In this document: positions 1 through 7,998 of the stretch, one piece after another
How positions within the stretch are numbered: the first letter of the stretch is position 1
How the letters are laid out: the number at the start of each line of letters is the position of its first letter
Source: JBBQWZ01 sp038210135
GTDB lineage: Bacteria; Acidobacteriota; Terriglobia; Bryobacterales; Bryobacteraceae
Assembly: GCA_038210135.1 (NCBI GenBank)
Contig: JBBQWZ010000001.1
Span: 62,001 to 126,000, forward strand
Reading direction: 5' to 3'
Length of the DNA stretch: 64,000 nt
Position numbers and translations under genes: made by a program
The notes under the pieces: generated by a model
The model's database searches: none
Seen by the model: the letters and a program-made list of their open reading frames with translations, nothing else
What the model was told of the DNA's origin: nothing

Positions 1-1283
1 ACGTACTCGACGGTCCAGGGGCCGATCCCGGGAACGGCTAATAGCGCGTTGCGTAGCACGTCGACGTCGGCGTCGAATCGGATTCCACCCTCTGCGACGC
101 GCTTCGCCAATTCCTGAATCGTAGCGGCGCGTTGCCGAGTGAGACCGATCGAGGTGAGGTCCACGCCGGCGAGTTTTTCCGCGCTGGGAAACAGGCGCTT
201 CTCACCAAACGCCTCGCCACAAGAATGCGCAATCCGGCCGGACATCGTGGTCGCGGCCGCGACGCTGACCTGTTGGCCGAGAATGGCCCGGACCACCAAC
301 TCGAAGCCGTCCCACGCTCCGGGAACGCGGACGCCAGGGAGCTTGCTGAGCAGGACCCGCATGGCGGGATCGGTACTGAGCTGGGCGGAGATCATTTCCG
401 GATCGGCGCCGAGATCGAAGATGCGGCGTGTGCGCTCGACGATGCGAAATAGCTGGGAGGGTTCGGGATACTCGACGCGCAAGAGCACGGCGTCGTCCGC
501 CGCCTGCTTCACCGAGAGCTGACCGGGTTTGCGATCGAGTATAAAAGTGCGTCCGTATTCACCCGCTTCGACCCATTCGACGCCGGGAATCGCACGCAGT
601 TCGAGGAATCGCAGTAGCGCATCCCAGGCGTAAGGAGGCCGGTAGCTGAGACGGAAGGTGTACGCGCCCGGCGCAATCGGCGCGGCTTTTTTCCGAAATT
701 CACGAGGCGGACGTCCGTACAAGGTCCGGAACACGTCGTTGAATTGGCGAATCGAGCGAAAGCCGGAGGCAAGGGCAATCTCGGTTAACGGCAATCCGGT
801 TTCGTCCATCAATCTCTTGGCAAAATGAACGCGACGGGTTTGCGCCACGGTCACCGGCGACGCGCCGAGGTGCTGCTGGAATAGACGCCGCAACTGCCGG
901 GAACTTAATCCGAGGCGGTCCGAGAGTTCTTCGACTCCGCCTTCGTCGAGTGCGCATTCTCCGATCAGCCGCAGCGCGCGAGAGACGGTGGTGGAGGTAC
1001 CCATCCACGCGGGCGTTCCTGGTGAGGTTTCCGGACGGCAACGGAGGCACGGGCGCAATCCGGCTTCCGCAGCCGCCGCGGCAGTGGGGAAGTAACGGAT
1101 GTTCTGTTCCTTCGGAGCCTGCGCGGGACAGATCGGGCGACAGTAAATTCCGGTGGTGCGGACGCCGATGAAGAACTTCCCATCGAAACGAGGATCGCGC
1201 GTCGAGCGGGCGCGCTGATAGGTCTCAAGCGACAGCGCCCAGCTGGATTCGGCGAACTCGGTAGTGGTTAATGCGGGTGCCAC
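1..1283 (-). CDS. alkA: Ada/AlkA-type DNA-3-methyladenine glycosylase with Ada and AraC domains (3' end outside window)
   Basis: About 427 residues are visible and the frame is still open at the window edge. Residues 30-85 are an Ada metal-binding domain with C48, C52, C79 and C82 in the Ada spacing C-x3-C-x26-C-x2-C. Residues about 95-200 are an AraC-type helix-turn-helix. An AlkA N-terminal domain follows (about 210-290), then the HhH-GPD fold, ending at the hairpin motif PGIGPWTVEYV; the catalytic Asp lies beyond the edge. By family knowledge the Ada part senses methyl phosphotriesters and the AlkA part excises 3-methyladenine and similar bases. The GTG start is chosen because an in-frame stop lies just upstream and the next ATG would remove the Ada domain. 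The Ada methyltransferase domain (PCHR motif) is not in the visible part. It probably regulates its own transcription, as Ada-AlkA fusions do (inference). Confidence 0.9.
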   Translation of the reverse strand, partial: MAPALTTTEFAESSWALSLETYQRARSTRDPRFDGKFFIGVRTTGIYCRPICPAQAPKEQNIRYFPTAAAAAEAGLRPCLRCRPETSPGTPAWMGTSTTVSRALRLIGECALDEGGVEELSDRLGLSSRQLRRLFQQHLGASPVTVAQTRRVHFAKRLMDETGLPLTEIALASGFRSIRQFNDVFRTLYGRPPREFRKKAAPIAPGAYTFRLSYRPPYAWDALLRFLELRAIPGVEWVEAGEYGRTFILDRKPGQLSVKQAADDAVLLRVEYPEPSQLFRIVERTRRIFDLGADPEMISAQLSTDPAMRVLLSKLPGVRVPGAWDGFELVVRAILGQQVSVAAATTMSGRIAHSCGEAFGEKRLFPSAEKLAGVDLTSIGLTRQRAATIQELAKRVAEGGIRFDADVDVLRNALLAVPGIGPWTVEY

Positions 1284-1347
1284 GCTCTCAATCTAGCCCG
1301 TTACGGCAAAATTGACTAGCGGTTTTCGGACATGGTCGTGAGAGGTC

Positions 1348-1887
1348 TTAATAGTGGAGCCGAAGCGATGGCAGCGGGCCTTCGCTCAGCGGAATCGGTA
1401 GACGGGCAGCGTCCATGCGGGGCTCAACGGCTACGATGATCCGGCTACGTGGCACGTAGTACACGGCGTAGAGACCACCGGAATCGATAGCGTCGAATGC
1501 CGGGCGCGAAACTTCGAACGGATTGCTGTCGCGCAGCCGGTAGTAGTACCGCACAATGCCATCGGGCTGACCGCGCTTTTTGTTTTCGCCTTGTTCCGTC
1601 TCGACGCGGCCGTACTCCATGAAGACGACGCCGTCGTACAGATCGCGAAGAAGCCGAAACGGCAGCGCGCAGATTCCGGCGATGAAGAGCATCACGGCGG
1701 AAATCGCGGCGCCGGAATAGACGAGAGGCGCCTTGTTCATCTGGCCGTACACCTCGTAAGAAGTCCAGATCAGCTGCGGTTGCACGATCCGCATGAACAC
1801 TTCGGAAAGCGCTTCATCGACCGGCAGTTTACGGATGACCGAGGCGTAGATCAGCCATAGAATCAGCCAGATAAAGAGCGCCAACAT
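1348..1887 (-). CDS. Small membrane protein of unknown function
   Basis: A 179-residue protein that I do not recognise. It opens with a hydrophobic segment at residues 2-18 (LALFIWLILWLIYASVI) and has a second at about 57-76, separated by a charged stretch. The C-terminal hundred residues are soluble-looking with a YYYRLRD...VSRPAFDAIDSGG pattern, which suggests two membrane segments and a small globular domain. It lies on the same strand as the Ada/AlkA gene, 64 bases upstream of that start, but no evidence ties the functions together. The reading frame has clean codon use and no competing long ORF with recognisable homology on the other strand. Confidence 0.6.
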   Translation of the reverse strand: MLALFIWLILWLIYASVIRKLPVDEALSEVFMRIVQPQLIWTSYEVYGQMNKAPLVYSGAAISAVMLFIAGICALPFRLLRDLYDGVVFMEYGRVETEQGENKKRGQPDGIVRYYYRLRDSNPFEVSRPAFDAIDSGGLYAVYYVPRSRIIVAVEPRMDAARLPIPLSEGPLPSLRLHY

Positions 1888-1994
1888 AGAAGCTCCGACA
1901 GCCGGGCCGACGCGGTCGAGCAGGCGGATCTTTTGCGCGTTCGCTAGTGGGATGTCCGCGAGATCCCTTTAGTACGCGGATCTCTCACGTTTAA

Positions 1995-2014
1995 CCCCGC
2001 CCGTAAGGGCGGGG
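1995..2014 (-). terminator. Perfect GC-rich hairpin, possible terminator or dispersed palindrome
   Basis: CCCCGCCC-GTAA-GGGCGGGG is a perfect 8-bp stem with a 4-base loop. On the minus strand it begins 8 bases after the stop of the 48-residue ORF and is followed by TTAAAC, only a weak U-tract. It may be a terminator or one of the short palindromes scattered in this genome. Confidence 0.45.
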
Positions 2015-2022
2015 ACTCTTCG

Positions 2023-2169
2023 TCAGTCAACCACGGTAAAGGTCGATCGCGGACAGCCCACTAGCTTTCCTTGCTGGTTCTCGCGGAGGTCGTCCTCGGT
2101 GAACCCGAACGTTCGCTGTAGACCCTTTGACAGCGCGTTGCGGACGATCGGTGCAACTGAGGCGGACAT
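2023..2169 (-). CDS. Possible 48-residue protein, unrecognised
   Basis: An ATG-started frame of 48 codons in the otherwise empty stretch 1888-2333. The product contains RTFGFTEDDLRENQQGKLVG, an acidic amphipathic segment reminiscent of the N-terminal 'FTxEDLxxNrxGxLs' segment of some bacterial membrane proteins, and ends CPRSTFTVVD. No clear Shine-Dalgarno precedes the ATG (only GGAC). A perfect hairpin lies immediately downstream on the same strand. It could be a real short gene, or the displaced N-terminal exon-like remnant of a longer gene. The rest of the 1888-2333 gap shows no other feature I can support. Confidence 0.3.
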   Translation of the reverse strand: MSASVAPIVRNALSKGLQRTFGFTEDDLRENQQGKLVGCPRSTFTVVD

Positions 2170-2333
2170 TGTCCAATAGGAAGATCGACCACTTTGTACT
2201 ACCTCATTAGTGATCTAAGTAGAAAACGCCGCTGGGGAACGCAGGAGGCGGACCACGGTCCGATCGCTTCGTTCGCCCTTTGATGGGTGCCAACGTGGAT
2301 CGAAGAGGGCCTGGGGGAGGTACACTCGACGAC

Positions 2334-4043
2334 GTGAGACTTGTTTTTCTGTTTGTGATCCTCAGTTGGGGCGCGGTGGCCCAGATGCAACCCGACCTGG
2401 TCGTGCTCAATGGCAGGATTTGGACCGGCAACCCGGCGCAGCCCGAAGCGGAGGCGGTTGCGATTCGTGACGGCCGTTTTGTGATGGTCGGATCCACTGC
2501 CGAGATCCAAAAGCTGGCCGGGCCCGCGACGCGCGTGGTGGATCTCGGCGGCAAGCGGGCGGTTCCGGGTTTTAACGACGCCCATGTCCACTTCTTTACC
2601 GGCGGGCAGCATCTGGCGGGCGTGCAACTTCGCGACGCGAAGTCGGAGGAAGAGTTTCGCGACCGCATCGCAGCGTTCGCGCGAAAGCTTCCAGCGGGCC
2701 GGTGGATTTTAGGCGGCGATTGGGATCACGAGAACTGGACTCCGGCGCGCTTGCCTACCCGGCAGTGGATCGATAGCGTAACGCCGGATCATCCGGTATA
2801 CATCAACCGGCTGGACGGCCATATGTCGCTCGCCAATTCGATGGCGCTGAAGCTGGCGAAAATCACGAAGGCGACGCCGGATCCTCCCGGCGGCGCCATT
2901 GTCCGCGATGCCAAGGGCGAGCCCACGGGAGTCCTGAAGGACGCCGCGGAACAGCTGATGTTCAAGGTGATGCCACCCTCTTCGGATGAAGAAATCGCGG
3001 ATGCGCTGAAGGCTGCCATGAAGTACGCCGCCGAGAACGGCGTCACTTCGGTACAGGATATGTCCGCGTCGCCCGACGATCTACGGGTGTACCAGAAGCT
3101 GAAGTCAGCGGATGCTCTGACGGTGCGCGTCTATGGCTGTCAGCCGTTGGCGACCTGGGAGCGCCTGGCGGTGGTTGGCATTCGCCAAGGCTTCGGTGAC
3201 GACATGCTGAAGATCGGATGCTTGAAAGGGTTCGCGGACGGCTCGCTGGGATCGACGACGGCCCTGTTTTTCAAGCCGTATCTCAACGAGCCGAAGACGA
3301 TTGGCCTTGCGAGCGAAGAGATGATTCCCGAACGCAAGATGTTCGATCGCATTCTGGCGGCCGACGCGGCGGGCTTCCAAGTCAACATCCATGCTATCGG
3401 CGATCGCGCGAATCGGATGATCCTCAATATGTTCGAAGAGACGGAAAGGAAGAATGGCTTGCGCGATCGGCGCTTCCGGATTGAGCATGCGCAGCATTTG
3501 GACGCGTTCGATATTCCGCGATTCGGGCAGACAACAAGATTCCGGAGCGTGCTGCGCAACATCGCGCCGCCCGCGAATGGCGGCAAGTTGGGCGTGGTCG
3601 CATCCATGCAGCCGTATCACGCGATCGACGATGGACGTTGGGCGGAGAAGCGGATTGGCCCGGAGCGCGCGAAGGGCACGTATGCGTTCCGCTCGCTCCT
3701 CGATGCGGGCGCGATCCTCGCTTTCGGTTCCGACTGGTTCGTCGCGCCGATGGAACCGCTGCTGGGTATCTACGCAGCGGTCACCAGGCGGACGCTCGAC
3801 GACAAGAATCCGGACGGCTGGATTCCGCAACAGAAGATCACTGTCGCCGAAGCGGTGCGAGCGTATACGTTCGGTTCCGCGTTCGCGAGTTTCGATGAGC
3901 AGAAAAAAGGGACGATCGACGCCGGCAAGCTTGCCGATCTGGCTGTGTTATCGGACGATATTTTCAACATTAACCCGGCGGAGATCGCAAAGGCGAAAGT
4001 GACGATGACGATTATGAATGGCCGGATTGTGTTTCAGCGCTGA
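2334..4043 (+). CDS. Secreted YtcJ-like amidohydrolase (amidohydrolase family 3)
   Basis: A metal-dependent hydrolase of the amidohydrolase superfamily. The chosen GTG start gives a signal peptide (VRLVFLFVILSWGAVAQ) followed directly by the N-terminal beta-sandwich segment LVVLNGRIWTGNP; a purine-rich GGGGGAGG lies about 14 bases upstream. The longest frame begins 54 bases earlier and would add 18 charged residues before the signal peptide. The metal-binding HxH is seen in FNDAHVHFF (about residue 82), later ligands in INIHAIGDRAN-type and EHAQH segments, and the conserved Asp in FGSDWFVAP. Family members hydrolyse C-N or C-O bonds in varied small molecules; the substrate cannot be read from sequence. 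Its 3' end overlaps the convergent qhpE gene by 32 bases, so it stands alone on its strand. Confidence 0.87.
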   Translation: MRLVFLFVILSWGAVAQMQPDLVVLNGRIWTGNPAQPEAEAVAIRDGRFVMVGSTAEIQKLAGPATRVVDLGGKRAVPGFNDAHVHFFTGGQHLAGVQLRDAKSEEEFRDRIAAFARKLPAGRWILGGDWDHENWTPARLPTRQWIDSVTPDHPVYINRLDGHMSLANSMALKLAKITKATPDPPGGAIVRDAKGEPTGVLKDAAEQLMFKVMPPSSDEEIADALKAAMKYAAENGVTSVQDMSASPDDLRVYQKLKSADALTVRVYGCQPLATWERLAVVGIRQGFGDDMLKIGCLKGFADGSLGSTTALFFKPYLNEPKTIGLASEEMIPERKMFDRILAADAAGFQVNIHAIGDRANRMILNMFEETERKNGLRDRRFRIEHAQHLDAFDIPRFGQTTRFRSVLRNIAPPANGGKLGVVASMQPYHAIDDGRWAEKRIGPERAKGTYAFRSLLDAGAILAFGSDWFVAPMEPLLGIYAAVTRRTLDDKNPDGWIPQQKITVAEAVRAYTFGSAFASFDEQKKGTIDAGKLADLAVLSDDIFNINPAEIAKAKVTMTIMNGRIVFQR

Positions 4044-4650
4044 ACGTCGAACCCACGATTTTCTCGCGGAGCAACAAGCCGGTAAGATTAGCGACCGCAA
4101 AACTGACGCCTTGAAGATTGGCGGTCATCGGCAGGCCCGGCAGCGGACGAGGATAGCCGGACGCGTAGTAGCGGCCATCGACGATGCGGTACTCATCGCG
4201 TGGGCATTCGTAGTCGGGCCAGACGCCGATGGCTTCTTCAAGGCAGCCGGGAAACATATTTCCGGCGCTAACCACCAGGACGCCGCGCTCTTTAGCGGCG
4301 CGCAGAAAGCCTTGGTAGCCTTCGGCGTGATCGGAATTAGTGGTGCCGAGACTCAAGTTGATCGCGTCCATACCGTTTCGCAGGCACCATTCGAGAGCTC
4401 GATAGATGATGTCGGTATGCACGGTGAGCCGTTTATCGAAGACCCTCACGGCGTACAATTCCGCGGTGGGGAGTTTCTCGCGAATCGCGCCGGCTACAGC
4501 GGTTCCGTGCCCCAAGCGATCGATGTAATCGTCGGAGTCGCCGAATTGGCCGATGAAGATTCCACCTGCGACGCCGCCGATATGGGCATGTTGCGGGAAG
4601 ATTCCGCTATCGACTACTGCGACTCGCACGCCTCGACCTTGTAGTAGCAC
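4012..4650 (-). CDS. qhpE: QhpE, subtilisin-like protease that removes the QhpC leader
   Basis: A compact S8 subtilase of about 212 residues with no signal or propeptide. The catalytic set is visible: D14 in VAVVDSG, H48 in GHGTAVAG, oxyanion N131 in SAGN and S183 in GVSFAVA. Small cytoplasmic subtilases of this kind occur in QHNDH operons, where QhpE cuts the leader from the cross-linked gamma subunit before export. A longer open frame extends upstream but is a shadow of the U32 gene, so the start is placed at the GTG just before LLQGRGVRVAVVDSG; a GTG 21 bases further in is the alternative. It overlaps the 3' end of the upstream U32 gene by 37 bases, so it is probably translationally coupled as the last gene of the operon. 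Confidence 0.87.
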   Translation of the reverse strand: MLLQGRGVRVAVVDSGIFPQHAHIGGVAGGIFIGQFGDSDDYIDRLGHGTAVAGAIREKLPTAELYAVRVFDKRLTVHTDIIYRALEWCLRNGMDAINLSLGTTNSDHAEGYQGFLRAAKERGVLVVSAGNMFPGCLEEAIGVWPDYECPRDEYRIVDGRYYASGYPRPLPGLPMTANLQGVSFAVANLTGLLLREKIVGSTFSAETQSGHS

Positions 4651-5651
4651 ATCATGCCGGATTCGCAGTGCTTCGGCTCGGCGCGCATGGCGATGGACCG
4701 CTCGATGACGTGCAGCTTCGAATCGCCCGCGCGCGCGCGATCGACGATGTCGCGGACCATCCGGACGCTGGCGAGTTTCTTGAAGGCCGACGCTTCGCGC
4801 CCCACAATCTTGAGCGAAGCGACTCCCATGCGGCCCAGATCCGGAATGGCGCAGAGGCCGCAGGGCCCGTAGGGCAAGCCCTTCGCGGTGGCTCCGCAAC
4901 CGTTGCCGTTGACGTACCAGACCCACTCGCGATAGTCGGTGAGATTCGCTCGCAACCACCGCTCGCGGCGCGCGGTGAAGCGCGGACCCTCCCAGGAGAA
5001 GTCCGCCTGCATGTCGGAAAGATTCGTGCAAAAGGCTCCAACAGAATGATGATGCGTGGTCGCGCAGAAACCTTCTTCGAACGCGCATCCGTCATTGAGG
5101 ATGAACGCTTCGATCTCGACGCGGTCGCCGGCGGCCTTCGTGATGCGCGCGATTTCCTCCAGAGTCACGCTGCGCGGCAGTACGATGCGCTGCGGCGAAA
5201 ACTGCATCAGGAAATCGATCGCTTCGCTGTTGAGCGTCGCGGCGACGGAGGAGACATGCAGGCGCGCGTGAAGATCCAGTTCGCTCAACCGGAGCATCAG
5301 ATTCAAGTCGGTGACGATCAACGCATCGACACCGCAGTCTTCGGAGAGGCGCTGGGCGAGTTCGAGTACGAGTGGGATCTGGTCGGCGGAATAATACGGC
5401 GCGTTCATCGTGACGAACACGGGCACGCCGGCAGCGTGCGCGCCGTCCACCAAGGCTTTCATTTCGGCGAAGGTTTCAAGGCTGGAACCTTTGTTGCTCC
5501 GTCGATTCAGCCAGACAGGTCCGTTGAAACGCTCGGTCCATTCCGAAGGAACGATGCCGCAATAGAACTCTTCGGCGCCGCTTTTCAGCAGCATGTCCAG
5601 TTCGTCGATCTCGCGGATGGGCGCGAGCACCTTCATAGCATGGACGCTCAT
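4614..5651 (-). CDS. U32-family protein resembling UbiU, candidate Fe-S hydroxylase subunit for CTQ biogenesis
   Basis: 345 residues of the U32 ('collagenase-like') fold. The family core is clear: KVLAPIREIDELDMLLKSGAEEFYCG at the N-terminus, IVLPRSVTLEEI near 157, and the signature GVASLKIVGRE near 276-286. Cysteines C189, C196, C208 and C267 follow the arrangement of the four [4Fe-4S] ligands of E. coli UbiU (C-x6-C, then a third, then one just before the GVxSLKIxGR segment); C252 and C264 are alternatives for the fourth. UbiU, RlhA and TrhP are O2-independent hydroxylation enzymes, not peptidases. The start ATG overlaps the stop of the upstream U32 gene (ATGA), and it precedes qhpE. I infer that it acts with its neighbour on QhpC in place of the flavin monooxygenase QhpG. 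Fold assignment is firm; the function is inference. Confidence 0.83.
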   Translation of the reverse strand: MSVHAMKVLAPIREIDELDMLLKSGAEEFYCGIVPSEWTERFNGPVWLNRRSNKGSSLETFAEMKALVDGAHAAGVPVFVTMNAPYYSADQIPLVLELAQRLSEDCGVDALIVTDLNLMLRLSELDLHARLHVSSVAATLNSEAIDFLMQFSPQRIVLPRSVTLEEIARITKAAGDRVEIEAFILNDGCAFEEGFCATTHHHSVGAFCTNLSDMQADFSWEGPRFTARRERWLRANLTDYREWVWYVNGNGCGATAKGLPYGPCGLCAIPDLGRMGVASLKIVGREASAFKKLASVRMVRDIVDRARAGDSKLHVIERSIAMRAEPKHCESGMMCYYKVEACESQ

Positions 5652-6562
5652 GCGGCGGCCTCCGCGAACATGGGCAGGTCCGGCTGCACGACGATTCGCG
5701 CGATGCGTCCGGTCTTCGCTTCCGCCGCCATCTGCGAGATCATGGCGGCGGAGTATTCGTAGAAATACGTGTTGCCCTTGAGTAGAAATTCCTGGTCGCG
5801 ATTCTGAAACGGCGAGTTTGTGTAGGTGTACGTCACGTCATGCGACTGGCATTCATGGCGGCAGGGCGCGCCGGGTTGAAACTTCTCCGTCTTGCGGTAA
5901 TGCAGGGCCGCGGCCATGCAGATTCTCGCGGTGCTGATGACGCCGAACGGCGCGTAGACGGTGACGCGGACGCCGCGGTCGGCGAAGCTGAGATCGGTGC
6001 CTTGCGGCAGCCAGTCCATTTCCACGGCGTGGACACCGAAGCGGGCGAGGAAATTCGTATAGCTGGGGTTGTCGAGATTCGCGCGCTGCAGCGCGTCGAG
6101 CGAACCCATCGCCGCCGGACCGCCTCCGCCACGCAGCGATGCTTCCGAGATGATGGTGGTGACGCGCGGATCGCGGAGGCTCTTGTTGAGCAGCCGGCCT
6201 TGCACTGGAGTCAGGTGCGGGAAGTCGCGGCGCGCCATGTGGAGAGCGCCCCAGTCGTTGAACACGAACTCCGCTTTCGCATTCGCGCGTAAGGCTTGGA
6301 ACTGCTCACGGATTCTGTCGATGCCGCGTTCGCCCGCGTAGGGAGTGAGCAACGCGAATTCGAGTCCGCGGGCGGAAGCCGCTTCGTAGGTGGAGCGCGC
6401 GCCTGCGCCTGACGTCACGAGATTTTCGCAGAATTCGGTGCCATAGGCGACGTGCGTGAAGGCGGCGTCACCGAAAGCGGCGGCTAGTTTCGGTGCGATC
6501 GAGGTCAACGTCAAGTCGCGATCGAGATCGCGCGGACCCTTGACGTGCAGGCACCACTGCAT
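5648..6562 (-). CDS. U32-family protein resembling UbiV, partner of the UbiU-like protein
   Basis: 304 residues, shorter than the neighbouring U32 protein and without the SLKIxGR signature, as UbiV also is. Cysteines C45 (in YGTEFCENLV), C215, C234 and C238 (APCRHEC) match the UbiV ligand pattern of one early Cys and a late C-xn-C-x3-C; the early GTEFC aligns with the GETVC region of UbiV. The N-terminal segment (LTLTSIAPKLAAAFGDAAFTHVAYG) fits a U32 first strand-helix pair. It begins 4 bases after the qhpB stop and overlaps the UbiU-like gene by 4 bases, so the two are made together and probably form a heterodimer like UbiUV. No signal peptide is present, as expected for action on the precursor in the cytoplasm. 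The pairing is seen; the hydroxylase role is inferred. Confidence 0.78.
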   Translation of the reverse strand: MQWCLHVKGPRDLDRDLTLTSIAPKLAAAFGDAAFTHVAYGTEFCENLVTSGAGARSTYEAASARGLEFALLTPYAGERGIDRIREQFQALRANAKAEFVFNDWGALHMARRDFPHLTPVQGRLLNKSLRDPRVTTIISEASLRGGGGPAAMGSLDALQRANLDNPSYTNFLARFGVHAVEMDWLPQGTDLSFADRGVRVTVYAPFGVISTARICMAAALHYRKTEKFQPGAPCRHECQSHDVTYTYTNSPFQNRDQEFLLKGNTYFYEYSAAMISQMAAEAKTGRIARIVVQPDLPMFAEAAA

Positions 6563-6566
6563 TCGA

Positions 6567-7661
6567 TTACCGCCCCGACGGAATCGCGACCATGCCCGTG
6601 GTCACGTCGGTATTCAGATCGATGGTGTGCTTCTTCTGCATTGTCTGCGCGTCGTAGATGTCGATTTCGTAGCCCGCGCCGTAGATGTAGAATTCCTTGC
6701 CGTCCGTCGAGAGCCCGAAGCTAAAGCGGGAGCGTCCTGGGAATTCCTGTGTCTTGAGAATCCTGCCGGAAGCGAGATCGAGGTGCCAGAATTCGGAGCG
6801 CTGGTTACCTTGCGTACCGTTCGAAGCGACTGTGTAGGCGTTCTTTTTATCCGGCGCGATCTGGAGGCCGCGCATGCCGCCCGTCTGCGGACCCACGGGA
6901 GTGAACTCGAAGGTACGTTTCGTGAGGTCGAAGCGAACAATTCCGAACGTGCGGCGCTTCACTATAGGATCCTGCGCGTTGAAGATCGAGGTGTGAAAAC
7001 CGGGTTCGTCGATCGAATCGATGTTTCCGCCGAAGCCGATATTCATCATGCCTGGGTAGGTGGGTTTTGAGAGGTCGATCTTCTCGACAACTTTGAAAAT
7101 CGCGGTGTCGAAGATATAAATTTGATCGCGGAACTGATACAGGTACTTGCCGTCCGGCGAAATCCGGAAGTTCGCAAAACGAGAAAACGCGTTGGCGTCT
7201 TCCTTCGGATAATCCACCTGTTTGACGATTTTTTGTTCCTTGATGTCGATGACGGTGAACTTCGGCGGCTCCATTTCCCAGCGATCGAGCTGTTTGATCG
7301 CGGTGGTGGTGATGGTGTAAATGATCTCGTCTTTCGGATCGGCGATGAAGCCGTTAAACCGGACGCGCTTGGTGGCGTCGTCGAGGACGAAACTCGAAAT
7401 CACTTTGCGCGTGGCCAGATCGATGACTTCGATGCCGTTGTGATCTCCCGTCGAGACGTAGAGCTTCTTGCGATCGGCAGAGAGTTGCAGGCTGCGCGGG
7501 ATGCCGGTTTTCGTCTCGATATGATCGATGACCTTGCGCGAAGCTTCGTCAACAACCAGGATCTGCTTGGGCCACGCCCCAAGATACAGCGTCCCGGCGG
7601 ACGCCGATTGAAGCAGCGTGGCGAACAAAAGAGTCAGTGCGGTGCGCATGGAGCAGGCCAT
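6567..7661 (-). CDS. qhpB: QhpB, beta-propeller subunit of quinohemoprotein amine dehydrogenase
   Basis: 364 residues with a signal peptide (MRTALTLLFATLLQSASA, counted from the second Met, 12 bases inside) and a YVTN-type seven-bladed propeller. Blade motifs recur: KQILVVDEASRKVIDHI, NGIEVIDLATRKVISSF, FTVIDIKEQKIVKQV, QIYIFDTAIFKVVEKI, IDIYDAQTMQKKHTI. In QHNDH the beta subunit is a periplasmic propeller that holds the gamma subunit against the diheme alpha subunit. It follows qhpC by a single base (TAA-G-ATG), and the UbiV-like gene follows 4 bases after its stop. Length agrees with known QhpB proteins. The ATG at the operon junction is kept as start, although the inner ATG makes a cleaner signal peptide. 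Confidence 0.9.
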   Translation of the reverse strand: MACSMRTALTLLFATLLQSASAGTLYLGAWPKQILVVDEASRKVIDHIETKTGIPRSLQLSADRKKLYVSTGDHNGIEVIDLATRKVISSFVLDDATKRVRFNGFIADPKDEIIYTITTTAIKQLDRWEMEPPKFTVIDIKEQKIVKQVDYPKEDANAFSRFANFRISPDGKYLYQFRDQIYIFDTAIFKVVEKIDLSKPTYPGMMNIGFGGNIDSIDEPGFHTSIFNAQDPIVKRRTFGIVRFDLTKRTFEFTPVGPQTGGMRGLQIAPDKKNAYTVASNGTQGNQRSEFWHLDLASGRILKTQEFPGRSRFSFGLSTDGKEFYIYGAGYEIDIYDAQTMQKKHTIDLNTDVTTGMVAIPSGR

Positions 7662-7662
7662 C

Positions 7663-7998
7663 TTATGGGAACACCAGGTCGATATTCTTCCAGTCCTTGG
7701 TGGCGACGGCGCATTTGCCGGCCCAATCCGGATAGTTGTTGAGGTGATCCGGCACTTGCGCGGGCCAGAAACAAGTGATGTAACAGTCGTACAGATCGCG
7801 CTCGACCGGTTGGCAGAGCCCAGCGGTGCCGCCCGCGGAATCCACTTCCCAACCCGGTGAAAATACCAGCGAGCAACCCATGGGAACGTGCGGCCGACTC
7901 GCCTGCGGACCTTGTAGCGCGACTACGTCCTCGCCGGCGCTCGAGACGAAATCGTCAATTCGCTGCGCCTTTTTGTTGATGGCCTTCAGATGTCTCAT
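7663..7998 (-). CDS. qhpC: QhpC, gamma subunit of quinohemoprotein amine dehydrogenase, precursor of CTQ cofactor
   Basis: 111 residues: a leader of about 35 residues (MRHLKAINKKAQRIDDFVSS...) and a core of about 76. All residues modified in the Paracoccus gamma subunit are here at the same spacing: C42-E51, C62-D68 and C76-D84 for the thioether cross-links, and C72 with W78 for cysteine tryptophylquinone (mature Cys7-Glu16, Cys27-Asp33, Cys41-Asp49, Cys37-Trp43). The surrounding core LYDCYITCFWPAQVPD is strongly family-like. QhpD installs the thioethers, a hydroxylase modifies the Trp, QhpE removes the leader, and the product goes to the periplasm. The ATG overlaps the qhpD stop (ATGA), with GAAAGGAAAG as ribosome binding site. 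An extra Cys (C96) follows the core. Confidence 0.95.
   Translation of the reverse strand: MRHLKAINKKAQRIDDFVSSAGEDVVALQGPQASRPHVPMGCSLVFSPGWEVDSAGGTAGLCQPVERDLYDCYITCFWPAQVPDHLNNYPDWAGKCAVATKDWKNIDLVFP

Noticed and set aside
4614..6562. The two U32 proteins as peptidases that cleave the QhpC leader
   Set aside because: A dedicated subtilase (QhpE) with a complete triad is in the operon, and the cysteine patterns fit the Fe-S hydroxylation branch of U32 better than a protease.
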